NCBI GenBank assembly: GCA_905234665.1
Contig: CAJOIV010000006.1
Span: 1-64,000 of the forward strand
Direction of reading: 5' to 3'
Origin: an uncultured Bacteroidales bacterium
GTDB taxonomy: Bacteria; Bacteroidota; Bacteroidia; Bacteroidales; P3
DNA length: 64,000 bases
Made by a program: the position numbers and the translations under genes. Position 1 is the stretch's first letter; each line of letters begins with the position of its first letter. Under the pieces are notes generated by a model that saw only the letters and a list, made by a program, of their open reading frames with translations, was not told the DNA's origin and made no database searches. Below are positions 53,969-62,141 of this stretch, one piece after another.

Positions 53969-54057
53969 TAAGCAGGGCGTGGGGAGGGCGGGACGAGGGC
54001 GAGGAAAAAATGCGGGGCAATACAATAAAAGGTGTATATATGCGTTTTTGTTTAGTT

Positions 54058-55395
54058 ATGGTGGAATATTCGCGACATACACTGCCCAACGGGCTGCGGG
54101 TCCTGCTGCACAGGGATGCGACGACTCCGCTGGTGACGGTCAATATGCTGTACCAGGCGGGGTCGCGCGACGAGCGTCCCGACCGCACGGGCTTTGCCCA
54201 CCTCTTCGAGCATCTGATGTTAGGCGGCACACGCCGTCACCCCGACTTCGACGCCGAGCTGGACGCCTTGGCGGGCGAGAGCAACGCCTTCACCACGGCC
54301 GACTACACCAACTACTACATGACCCTTCCCGCCGACGGGCTGGAGCAGGCGCTGGCGCTGGAGGCCGACCGCATGACGGGCGACTGGGCCATCGAGGGCG
54401 AGCACTGGCGGGTGCTGGATGTGCAGAAGAAGGTGGTGACGGAGGAGTATCACCAGCGCTATATGAACCAGCCCTATGGCGACGACTGGCTGCTGCTGCG
54501 CCCCCTGTGCTACAAAGTGCACCCCTACCGATGGTGCACCATCGGGGCCGACATACGCCATGTGCAGGAGTCGACGCTGGCCGACGTGAGGGATTTCTTT
54601 GCCCGCTACTACCGGCCGGACAACGCCATCCTCTGCGTGGCGGGGAACCTCGACGAGGAGGAGACGCTACGCATGGTGGAGAGGGAGTTTGGTGCAGTAA
54701 TTAGGAATGAGGAATTAGGAATCAGGAATGGGGCGCGGCGCTATCCCGCCGAGCCGGAGCAAAAGGAGGCGAGGCTGCTGGAGGTGCGGCGCGATGTGCC
54801 CAACGCGGCGTTCTACATGGCATGGGTGATGTGCGACCGCTACACCCCTGACTTTTATGCCTACGACACGCTGAGCGACGTGCTGGCATCGGGTCATTCG
54901 AGCCGGCTGTACCGCCGCATGGTGCAGGACGAAGGGCTCCTGACGGAGGTCAACGCCTTCATCACCGGCGACCTGGGTCCGGGACTGTTCGTTGTCAACG
55001 GCAAGCTGCGGCCCGGGGTGGACTATGCCGCCGCCTCGGCGGCGGTGCGTGACGAGCTGGACCGCCTGGCGGCCGAGCCGCTGCCCGATCGGGAGCTGGA
55101 GAAGGTGGCCAACAGGTTCGAGAACACCTTCGTCTATTCGCAATACAAGGCCTCGGACAGGGCCTACAGCCTCTGCTACTATGAGATGGCGGGCGACGTG
55201 GAGCTCGCCAACCGCGAGCCGGAACGCTACCGTGCCCTGCGGGCGGCGGACCTGCAACGGGTGGCGGCGGCATTGACCCCGCAGCGGTGCAACACGCTGA
55301 GGGTGACCCCCTCGGACGGCACACCCGTCGCTCCTGCGGGCGACAGCCCTGACGCAGGGGTGGCACAAGAACCGAAAATGGAAACTGATATATGA
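54058..55395 (+). CDS. M16-family zinc metalloprotease (pitrilysin type), with an in-frame repeat
   Basis: A 445-residue peptidase. The inverted zinc motif HxxEH is HLFEH at 48-52 in GFAHLFEHLMLGG, and the third ligand is expected in the downstream EYHQRYMN-containing helix. It has the two M16 halves: TLPADGLEQALALEADRM and then ALYxAW-like FYMAWVMCDRYTPDFYAYDTLSDVLASGHSSRLYRRMVQDE. No signal peptide, so it is likely cytosolic. Codons 213-225 are formed by a 7-base repeat array (IRNEELGIRN). The start at 54058 is chosen from homologous text; upstream in-frame ATGs exist at 54010 and 54040. It overlaps the next gene by ATGA. Confidence 0.88.
   Translation: MVEYSRHTLPNGLRVLLHRDATTPLVTVNMLYQAGSRDERPDRTGFAHLFEHLMLGGTRRHPDFDAELDALAGESNAFTTADYTNYYMTLPADGLEQALALEADRMTGDWAIEGEHWRVLDVQKKVVTEEYHQRYMNQPYGDDWLLLRPLCYKVHPYRWCTIGADIRHVQESTLADVRDFFARYYRPDNAILCVAGNLDEEETLRMVEREFGAVIRNEELGIRNGARRYPAEPEQKEARLLEVRRDVPNAAFYMAWVMCDRYTPDFYAYDTLSDVLASGHSSRLYRRMVQDEGLLTEVNAFITGDLGPGLFVVNGKLRPGVDYAAASAAVRDELDRLAAEPLPDRELEKVANRFENTFVYSQYKASDRAYSLCYYEMAGDVELANREPERYRALRAADLQRVAAALTPQRCNTLRVTPSDGTPVAPAGDSPDAGVAQEPKMETDI
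54697..54731. repeat. Intragenic 7-base repeat array in the M16 gene
   Basis: Units AATTAGG, AATGAGG, AATTAGG, AATCAGG and AATGGGG follow in tandem (35 bases) and are read in frame. Each unit is not a multiple of three, so gain or loss of one would shift the frame. Confidence 0.8.
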
Positions 55396-56375
55396 TAAAG
55401 AAACTGTTACGACAAATAAGAGCATGCCTGCAAGCCTTCGGGCGGGGGTTGGCGAGAATCCCCTACCGCCAGCTCTTCCTCGGGATAGCGAAATTCATCG
55501 GCGACGTGCTGCACCGCGCCCTCTTCACCGTGCTGCTGCCCAAGCGTTACCGCAAGCTGACCAAGCAGGAGATTTTCTCCATCATCTTCAAGTCGGACAC
55601 CCCCGCGGGCAAGAAGTTCGACATCTGGCTGCTGATAATGATTGCCGCCAACATCCTGGTCATCATCCTGGAGAGCCTCGACGGCCCCGCGCGGTGGTTC
55701 TCGCTGACCATGCGTGGCCTTGGATGGGTGTTCACCCTGATGTTCACCTTCGAATACTACCTGCGCATCTACTGCCTGAAGAAGCCCGCGCGCTATCTCT
55801 TCTCGTTCTACGGCATCATCGACTTCCTCTCGATAGCACCGGCCTACCTGAGCCTCTTCTTCCCTGCGCTGTCGTCGCTGTCGGTGCTGCGGTTGATGAG
55901 GATGCTGCGCATCTTCCGCATCTTCAAGATGCAGCGTTTCCTCGACGAGGGCCACTTCCTGTTGGAGTCCCTGCGGCGGAGCCTGGTGAAGATAGCCATC
56001 TTCATGATGTTCGTTTTCCTGGCGGCCGTGGTGCTGGGGGCTGTGATGTATGGCATCGAGGGCGACAAGAACCCCGCGATGAACTCCATCCCCAAGGGAA
56101 TCTACTGGGCTGTGGTGACCATCACGACGGTGGGCTATGGCGACATCGCGCCGGTGACGCCGCTGGGACAGTGGGTCTCGATGCTTGTCATGCTGCTGGG
56201 CTACTCCATCATCGCCGTGCCCACGGGCATCGTGGCGGGAGAGACCATCAACGAGCACAAGCGCCAGCGGAACAAGCGGCACCGCCGTCGCCGGATGACG
56301 GAACTGATTGGCGAGGAGCCCGATATGGGCGAGGACGACCCAGGGGCACGCGCCGACGAGGAGGACTTGATGTGA
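55392..56375 (+). CDS. Voltage-gated-type potassium channel (ion transporter family)
   Basis: A 327-residue six-helix channel. Hydrophobic segments begin near residue 75 (IWLLIMIAANILVIILE). The S4 voltage sensor is LSVLRLMRMLRIFRIFKMQRF (about 158-178), with arginines every third position. The pore helix and filter are TITTVGYGDIAPVTPLG with TVGYGD at 246-251, the K+ selectivity signature. The N-terminal 65 residues and C-terminal tail are cytosolic. It is translationally coupled to the M16 protease gene by ATGA. Confidence 0.93.
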   Translation: MIKKLLRQIRACLQAFGRGLARIPYRQLFLGIAKFIGDVLHRALFTVLLPKRYRKLTKQEIFSIIFKSDTPAGKKFDIWLLIMIAANILVIILESLDGPARWFSLTMRGLGWVFTLMFTFEYYLRIYCLKKPARYLFSFYGIIDFLSIAPAYLSLFFPALSSLSVLRLMRMLRIFRIFKMQRFLDEGHFLLESLRRSLVKIAIFMMFVFLAAVVLGAVMYGIEGDKNPAMNSIPKGIYWAVVTITTVGYGDIAPVTPLGQWVSMLVMLLGYSIIAVPTGIVAGETINEHKRQRNKRHRRRRMTELIGEEPDMGEDDPGARADEEDLM

Positions 56376-56408
56376 ATCGGGGACAGAAAACCGGAAATTG
56401 ACAACACT

Positions 56409-58787
56409 ATGATAAAAAGGACAATACTGCTGCTGTTGCTTGCCGCTTTCGGGGCGGGGGCGATGGCGCAGCACACCATCAGCGGCACGGTGACGGACGC
56501 CCAGACCGGCGAGACACTCATCGGGGCGACGGTCTACGACACCGTCAGCCGCAAAGGCACCACCACCAACCAGCACGGCCGCTACAGCCTGACGCTGAAA
56601 AACGAGAATGCCGTGGTGCGAGTCTCCTTCGTGGGGTACGAGACCCAGTTCTTTGCCCTCACCCTCAAGGCCGACCACCGCATGGACGTGCAGCTGAAGA
56701 GCTCCTACACCCTCCGCGAGGTGGTCATCAAAGGCGAGCGCATCCAGCATCTGGAGAGTTCGCAGCCCAGTGTCGTGGAGGTGCCCGTGGAGCAGGTGAA
56801 GGCCATCCCGATGCTCTTTGGCGAGACCGACGTGGTGAAGGCCGTGCAGCTGCTGCCGGGCGTGCAGAACGGCTCGGAAGGCACGGCGGGCATGTATGTG
56901 CGCGGCGGCGGTCCCGACGAGAACCTCTTCCTGCTGGACGGCGTGCCGATGTACAACGTGAACCATCTGGGCGGCTTCTTCTCGGCCTTCAATTCGGACG
57001 CCGTCAAGAACATCAACCTCTACAAAGGTTCCTTCCCCGCGCGCTTCGGCAGCCGCCTGTCGAGCGTGCTCGACATCACCACCAACAACGGCAACGACAA
57101 GGAATACCACGGCGGTGTGGGCATAGGCCTCATCTCGGCCAAGGTGAACGTGGAGGGGCCCATCATCAAAGAGAAGACCACCTTCAGCTTCTCGGGTCGC
57201 CGCACCTACGGCGACATCCTGCTGCAGCCCCTCCTCGCCAATATCGCCGCCGCCGAGGGGTCGAACTCCAAAATCAACGCGGGCTACTATTTCTACGACC
57301 TCAACGCCAAGGTGACGCACCGCTTCAGCGACCGCAGCCGCCTCTACGCCAGCTACTACATGGGCGACGACGCCCTCTATGCCCGCATCAAGGTCATGGA
57401 CGGCTACGACTTCCAGGAGTACATGAAACTCAGCTACCGCTGGGGCAACATCGTGGGCAGCGTGCGCTGGAACTACGAGCTGACTCCCAAGCTGTTCCTC
57501 AACCTCAGCGGCGCCTACACCCGCTACCGCAGCAAGCTGTCCATCGGCATGGATTACGAGGACAAGCAGGATCAGCTGACAGAGAGCCTGGAGGCGGGAT
57601 TCCGCTCGGGCATCCGCGACTATCTGGCCTGTGCCGACTTTGACTGGGCGCCCGCGCCCGACCATTCCGCCAAATTCGGCACCCACTACACTTTTCACTA
57701 CTTCACCCCTGAGACCCAGAGCGTCCACATGAAAGAAAACGAGGAGACCTTCGACACCGTCATCGGGCAGAACACCGTGGGCGCCCACGAGATAATGCTC
57801 TATGCCGAGGACGACTGGCGGATCAATGACATCTTCAAGGTGAACCTGGGCCTCAACGTGACGGGCTTCTCCGTGCAGGGGAAATTCTACCCCAGCCTGC
57901 AGCCGCGCGTCAGTGGCCGCTGGTTGGTGAACGACCGCCTGTCGGTGAAGGCGGGATACGCCCGCATGACGCAATACCTTCATCTGCTGAGCACCAGCAC
58001 CATCTCGCTGCCCACCGACCTGTGGGTGCCCGTCACGGCACACATCACCCCCATGACCTCCAACCAGGTGGCCCTGGGCGTGTTCTACAACCTGATGGAC
58101 TCCCTCAACCTGTCGGTGGAAGGATACTACAAGAATATGGACAACCTGTTGGAATACAAGGACGGCGCCTCCTTCTGGGGCAGCTCGGCGGGCTGGGAGC
58201 AGAAGGTCTGCATGGGCCGAGGCTGGGCCTACGGCATCGAGTTCCTGGCGCAGAAGACCGTCGGCAGGTGGACCGGCTGGGTGGGATACACCTGGAGCCA
58301 CACCGACCGCGTCTTCGACCGCCCGGGGATGACGCTGAACGACGGCAAACCCTTCCCCGCCAAATACGACCGCCGACACGACATCAGCATCGTGCTGACC
58401 TACAAGTTCAACGAGCGCTTCGACGCCAGCCTGACGTGGGTGTATGCCACCGGCAACGCCGCCACCCTGGCGCTGCAGCAGTTCGACCCCGAGGTCGAAC
58501 CCGCAGAGGGGTCGGAATACTACTATTATTACCAGTCCAGCGCCGACTATGTGTCGTCGCGCAACAACTACCGCATGCCCGCCTACCACCGCATGGACAT
58601 CAGCCTCAACTGGCACAAGGACTTGCGCTTCGGCAAGGGAACCATCAACGTGAGTGTCTACAACCTCTATAACCGCCAGAACCCCTACATGCTCTACACC
58701 GAGACCACCTACTCCGGCAACCGAAGCCTCAACCAGCTGTCGCTCTTCCCCTTCCTGCCCTCGGTGAGTTACATCTGGACGTTCTGA
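56409..58787 (+). CDS. TonB-dependent receptor with N-terminal carboxypeptidase-regulatory-like domain
   Basis: A 792-residue outer-membrane receptor. Signal peptide MIKRTILLLLLAAFGAGAMAQ, then a CarboxypepD_reg domain (HTISGTVTDAQTGETLIGATVYD, residues 22-44) and a plug domain (VVKAVQLLPGVQNGSEGTAGMYVRGGGPDENLFLLDGVPMYN). The barrel runs to the end (VSYIWTF). The partner downstream is a DUF4249 lipoprotein, a pairing seen widely in Bacteroidetes and thought to be a non-SusD uptake or sensing pair. The ligand is not known. It does not show the SusC signature. Confidence 0.92.
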   Translation: MIKRTILLLLLAAFGAGAMAQHTISGTVTDAQTGETLIGATVYDTVSRKGTTTNQHGRYSLTLKNENAVVRVSFVGYETQFFALTLKADHRMDVQLKSSYTLREVVIKGERIQHLESSQPSVVEVPVEQVKAIPMLFGETDVVKAVQLLPGVQNGSEGTAGMYVRGGGPDENLFLLDGVPMYNVNHLGGFFSAFNSDAVKNINLYKGSFPARFGSRLSSVLDITTNNGNDKEYHGGVGIGLISAKVNVEGPIIKEKTTFSFSGRRTYGDILLQPLLANIAAAEGSNSKINAGYYFYDLNAKVTHRFSDRSRLYASYYMGDDALYARIKVMDGYDFQEYMKLSYRWGNIVGSVRWNYELTPKLFLNLSGAYTRYRSKLSIGMDYEDKQDQLTESLEAGFRSGIRDYLACADFDWAPAPDHSAKFGTHYTFHYFTPETQSVHMKENEETFDTVIGQNTVGAHEIMLYAEDDWRINDIFKVNLGLNVTGFSVQGKFYPSLQPRVSGRWLVNDRLSVKAGYARMTQYLHLLSTSTISLPTDLWVPVTAHITPMTSNQVALGVFYNLMDSLNLSVEGYYKNMDNLLEYKDGASFWGSSAGWEQKVCMGRGWAYGIEFLAQKTVGRWTGWVGYTWSHTDRVFDRPGMTLNDGKPFPAKYDRRHDISIVLTYKFNERFDASLTWVYATGNAATLALQQFDPEVEPAEGSEYYYYYQSSADYVSSRNNYRMPAYHRMDISLNWHKDLRFGKGTINVSVYNLYNRQNPYMLYTETTYSGNRSLNQLSLFPFLPSVSYIWTF

Positions 58788-58820
58788 TAATTGACAATTG
58801 AGAATTGAAAATTGAGAATT
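58788..58820. repeat. 7-base repeat array at the TonB receptor-DUF4249 junction
   Basis: Units TAATTGA, CAATTGA, GAATTGA, AAATTGA and GAATTAT run from just after the receptor stop to the ATG of the next gene. It is closely related to the array at 40436-40464. Confidence 0.8.
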
Positions 58821-59801
58821 ATGAAACACCCCTTTCCCTTCTTGGTTCTTACCTCTTACCTCTTACTTCACTTCTCCGCCTGCACGAAGCAGATTGAGTT
58901 TGACGGCGACGAGACTGACCCGATTCCCGTCATGGTGTCGTATGTGGAGGCCGACAGCGCCTTCCATGTCAAGATGTCCCTCAGCCGTTTCTTCCTCAGC
59001 GGGGGCAACTTCAAGTATGTCAACGATGCCTCCTTCCGCGCCGAAGTCAACGGCATCGCCTCCGGCATGACGTTCCAACGGGTAGGGGAGGGCTACTATC
59101 TCTCCGACATGTCGCTGCGTGCCGGCGACACGATGACGCTGCATGTGTCGGTGCCGGGGCATGGCGATGTCACCGCCGGCTGCCGGCTGCCCGAAGTGCC
59201 CGTGGTGACGGACGTGAAGGCCACGCCGAAATACTCCATCGATTCCGAATACTGGGACGACCCATACTACCGCTATCCTTCCTATATGTACTTCGATGTG
59301 GACTTCAGCTTTGTGCTGCACGAGCCCGCTACGCGGGGCAACTATTACATGCTGAAGGCGTTTGTTGTCGACAGCGCGACAGGGCAGAGAGAACCGCTGG
59401 TGCTGCAGATTGACGACGACGTCATCTACGATGTCGATGTTTCGGGCGAGGTGATTGACTTGGAGTCGGGGACGGATTACTCCTACGGTTGGCAGGTGCT
59501 CTTTACCGATGAACGCATTGGCGGCCAGCGTCATACCATAAAGGGCTCTATCCAGTCTGTCTCACTTGGGTCGACAGCCACCATCGAGCTGCAGGTTTGC
59601 GGCGTGAGTCGCGATACCTACCTTTATATGGCCACCCTCAGGGCCCAGCAGAATTCTGGCGACGGCATCACCTTCATCGAGGAGCCGGTGCAGATACACA
59701 CCAACGTCGAGGGCGGTATCGGCATCCTCGGCGCCGTCAGTTCCAAGCACGAAGAACTCGTCACTATCTCCGTCCAACCCTTTGATTACGACGAGAAATG
59801 A
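58821..59801 (+). CDS. DUF4249 lipoprotein
   Basis: A 326-residue exported lipoprotein. The signal peptide ends in FSAC (Cys21). The body shows the DUF4249 pattern: PIPVMVSYVEADSAFHVKMSLSRFFLSGG, LRAGDTMTLHVSVPGHGDVTAGCRLPEVPVV and the later IELQVCGVSRDTYLYMATL. DUF4249 proteins are encoded next to CarboxypepD_reg-type TonB receptors and probably sit on the cell surface with them. The ATG is preceded directly by the 7-base array, and the stop overlaps the next ATG (ATGA). Confidence 0.87.
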   Translation: MKHPFPFLVLTSYLLLHFSACTKQIEFDGDETDPIPVMVSYVEADSAFHVKMSLSRFFLSGGNFKYVNDASFRAEVNGIASGMTFQRVGEGYYLSDMSLRAGDTMTLHVSVPGHGDVTAGCRLPEVPVVTDVKATPKYSIDSEYWDDPYYRYPSYMYFDVDFSFVLHEPATRGNYYMLKAFVVDSATGQREPLVLQIDDDVIYDVDVSGEVIDLESGTDYSYGWQVLFTDERIGGQRHTIKGSIQSVSLGSTATIELQVCGVSRDTYLYMATLRAQQNSGDGITFIEEPVQIHTNVEGGIGILGAVSSKHEELVTISVQPFDYDEK

Positions 59802-60787
59802 GAATACTGGTAACCGACAAGACGCACCCCGTGCTGCCCGACATGCTGCGGGCGGCCGGACACGAGGTGACCGTGGATACCTCTCTGGACTACGACAGCC
59901 TGCTGGCCCGCGTGGGCGACTATGACGCCCTGGTGGTGCGCAGCAAGATAATTATCGACCGCAACTTCCTCGACCAAGCCCGTCATTTGAAGTGCATTGG
60001 CCGCGTGGGTGCCGGCATGGAGACCATCGACGTGGACTATGCCGAAAGCCTCGGCATCCGCTGTCTCAACTCGCCCGAAGGCAACCGCGACGCCGTGGGA
60101 GAGCATGCCGTGGGACTCCTGCTGGCATTGTTCGACCATATCGCCCGTGCCGACGCCGAGGTGCGGCAGGGCCTCTGGCAGCGCGAGGCGAACCGCGGGC
60201 TGGAGGTGAAGGGCAAGACCGTGGGCGTCATAGGCTTCGGCAACATGGGACGCGCATTCGCCCAACGACTGCGGGGGTTCGAGTGCACGGTGGTGGCCTA
60301 CGACAAGTACAAGCCCGCAGGCTACGCCCCGGAATGGGTCGAGGAGGTCACGCTGGACGAGCTGCAGCGTCGCGCCGACGTGGTGAGCCTGCATGTGCCT
60401 CTCACCGACGAGACGCACTACATGGTGGACGCCGCCTTCCTGCACGCCTTCGCAAAAGACATCTTCCTCATCAACACCGCCCGGGGCCCCGTGGTGAAGA
60501 CCGGCGACCTGGTGGCAGCATTGGAGGAGGGCAAAGTGCAGGGCGCGGCCCTCGACGTGCTGGAGTACGAGGATATGAGCAAGGACGGCCTGCAGGAATC
60601 CCTGGCCGAGCGGCTGACGTCGCTGCTGTCGCAGCGCGTGGTGCTGACGCCCCATGTGGCGGGCTGGACGGTGGAGTCGAAAGAGAAACTGGCCCGCGTA
60701 CTGGCGGAGAAAATAATAAGTGTAACTAACTCCTCCCCTAAGTTAGGGGAGGTGCCCAAAGGGCGGAGGAGTGTGTCAATATGTTAA
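59798..60787 (+). CDS. D-3-phosphoglycerate dehydrogenase-like enzyme, C-terminus encoded by a repeat
   Basis: A 329-residue NAD-dependent 2-hydroxyacid dehydrogenase: GYDALVVRSK-type start, RVGAGMETIDVDYAESLGI, Rossmann motif GFGNMG in VGVIGFGNMGRAFAQRL, catalytic Arg in INTARGPVVK, Glu in DVLEYED and His in LTPHVAGWT. It lacks the ACT domain. Residues 312-329 (SSPKLGEVPKGRRSVSIC) are the translation of a dispersed repeat at 60728-60777; the family fold ends before it. The substrate may be 3-phosphoglycerate, but other hydroxyacids fit. The end overlaps the DUF3109 start. Confidence 0.88.
   Translation: MRILVTDKTHPVLPDMLRAAGHEVTVDTSLDYDSLLARVGDYDALVVRSKIIIDRNFLDQARHLKCIGRVGAGMETIDVDYAESLGIRCLNSPEGNRDAVGEHAVGLLLALFDHIARADAEVRQGLWQREANRGLEVKGKTVGVIGFGNMGRAFAQRLRGFECTVVAYDKYKPAGYAPEWVEEVTLDELQRRADVVSLHVPLTDETHYMVDAAFLHAFAKDIFLINTARGPVVKTGDLVAALEEGKVQGAALDVLEYEDMSKDGLQESLAERLTSLLSQRVVLTPHVAGWTVESKEKLARVLAEKIISVTNSSPKLGEVPKGRRSVSIC
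60728..60777. repeat. Dispersed palindromic repeat (inverted copy of the left end of 46731-46911)
   Basis: The 50 bases match the inverted left end of the element at 46731-46783 almost base for base: an ACTCCTCCCC start, the CTCCCCTAA/TTAGGGGAG palindrome, GGTGCCCAAAGGGC and the end GGAGGAGTGTGTC. It covers the last codons of the dehydrogenase. Its GGAGGAG lies about ten bases before the DUF3109 ATG, where it could act as a Shine-Dalgarno site. Confidence 0.85.
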
Positions 60788-61413
60788 TAGTCAAAGATTG
60801 TATCGTCTCCGACCATCTGGCCGACCTCTGCTTTGCCTGCGACCTAGCGAAGTGCAAGGGGCGTTGCTGTGTGGAGGGCGACAGCGGCGCGCCGCTGCTG
60901 GAGAGCGAGGTGGCGGAGATGGAGAAGGCATTGCCCTCGGTGCTGCCCTACATGACTGAGAAAGGCCGCGAGGCCGTGAGGCTGCAGGGTGTCGCCGTGC
61001 GTGACAAGGACGGCGACCTCGGCACCCCGCTGGTCGACGGCAAGGAGTGCGCCTTCACCGTCTGGGCAGACGACGGCACGGCCCTCTGTGCTATAGAATT
61101 AGGAATGAGAAATGAGAAATTAGGAATGACCGCGGGAGCCAATTCCTCATCCCTAATTCCTAATTCCTCATTCATCAAGCCCGTCTCCTGCCACCTGTAT
61201 CCGGTGCGGGTGGAGGAATACGGCGAGTTCACGGCCGTCAACTACCACGAGTGGGATGTGTGCCGCTGCGCCGTGGCCAAGGACAACCCCAACCGCAAGC
61301 CCCTCTACGAGTATCTGAGAGAGCCTCTCGTCCGCCGCTTCGGACAGGAGTGGTACGACGAACTGGTGGCCGAAGTGGATAGAATGAAGAAAGATTCAAG
61401 AGCCAAGAAATAA
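60781..61413 (+). CDS. DUF3109 family protein (cysteine-rich), with in-frame repeat insertion
   Basis: A 210-residue cytosolic protein with the DUF3109 pattern: FACDLAKCKGRCCVEGDSGAPL near 19-40, GKECAFTVWADDGTALCAI, KPVSCHLYPVRVEEYG and DVCRCAV, which suggest a metal or Fe-S site. Between ALCAIE and KPVSCHLYP about 26 residues (positions 106-132) come from a 7-base repeat with two inverted arms; in homologues as I remember them this stretch is about a dozen unrelated residues. The frame is kept. Function unknown; the start is overlapped by the dehydrogenase stop. Confidence 0.86.
   Translation: MLIVKDCIVSDHLADLCFACDLAKCKGRCCVEGDSGAPLLESEVAEMEKALPSVLPYMTEKGREAVRLQGVAVRDKDGDLGTPLVDGKECAFTVWADDGTALCAIELGMRNEKLGMTAGANSSSLIPNSSFIKPVSCHLYPVRVEEYGEFTAVNYHEWDVCRCAVAKDNPNRKPLYEYLREPLVRRFGQEWYDELVAEVDRMKKDSRAKK
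61096..61174. repeat. Intragenic inverted 7-base repeat in the DUF3109 gene
   Basis: The left arm 61096-61129 has units AATTAGG, AATGAGA, AATGAGA, AATTAGG, AATGACC; the right arm 61141-61174 has AATTCCT, CATCCCT, AATTCCT, AATTCCT, CATTCAT. The arms are inverted with an 11-base GC-rich centre, so the mRNA can fold into a long hairpin within the coding region. Confidence 0.85.
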
Positions 61414-61425
61414 GAAGCAAGAAAT

Positions 61426-62082
61426 ATGACCATGGAGAAAAAACATCAATACAGACTGGTCTTCGGACTGATGGCGGCCATACTGGTGGTCGACCAGATT
61501 GTGAAGATATGGGTCAAGACCCACATGTATCTGGGCCAGGAGACACCCCTGATAGGTGACTGGTGTCTGCTGCATTTCGTTGAGAACGAAGGGTTCGCCT
61601 TCGGCACTACGTTCGGAGGCGCAGGCGGGAAGATTGTGCTGACGCTGTTCCGTCTTGTGGCCTCGGGCGCCATCCTGTGGTATCTGCTCCGTTCCCTGAA
61701 GAAGGGGATGCGCACCTCGTTTGCCGTGTGTGTGACGCTGGTGCTGGTGGGCGCCGTGGGGAACCTGGTGGACAGCTGCTTCTACGGGCTGCTGTTCAAC
61801 GAGAGCAACATCCATGTCGCCACCCTCTTCCCGCCCGAAGGAGGCTACGCCCCGCTGCTGAGGGGCAGGGTGGTGGATATGTTCTACTTCCCTCTCTTCG
61901 AGTTCGACTGGCCTGCATGGGTGCCTTTCATCGGCGGGAAGCATTTCCTCTTCTTCGACGCCATATTCAATGTCGCCGACGCCTCCATCACCATAGGAGC
62001 CTTCTGGTTCATCATCGACGTCATTGTGCAGGACTGCAAGAAGAAACTCGCCAAACAACAGGAGGAGGCCCCGCAGGACTGA
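61426..62082 (+). CDS. lspA: Lipoprotein signal peptidase LspA
   Basis: A 218-residue aspartic signal peptidase that removes signal peptides from diacylglyceryl prolipoproteins at the inner membrane. It has four hydrophobic segments. It carries VVDQIVKIWVKTHM, FVENEGFAFG, and the catalytic pair Asp116 (GAVGNLVDSCFYG) and Asp185 (FNVADASITIG). The loop between the last two helices is long (120-170), as is usual in Bacteroidetes. Lipoproteins in this window (Wza-like, BtuG, DUF4249) would be its substrates. The start is ATG 61426, or 61432. Confidence 0.95.
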   Translation: MTMEKKHQYRLVFGLMAAILVVDQIVKIWVKTHMYLGQETPLIGDWCLLHFVENEGFAFGTTFGGAGGKIVLTLFRLVASGAILWYLLRSLKKGMRTSFAVCVTLVLVGAVGNLVDSCFYGLLFNESNIHVATLFPPEGGYAPLLRGRVVDMFYFPLFEFDWPAWVPFIGGKHFLFFDAIFNVADASITIGAFWFIIDVIVQDCKKKLAKQQEEAPQD

Positions 62083-62141
62083 AATTTCCTGCCCCGTGCA
62101 ATAAAAAGACATCACAGCCGTTAGGACAAAAAAAATAAACC

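Noticed and set aside
55407-58829. An 1140-codon minus-strand open frame opposite the ion channel and TonB receptor
   Set aside because: Low-complexity His/Val/Gly-rich text mirrors the plus-strand codons of two well-supported genes.
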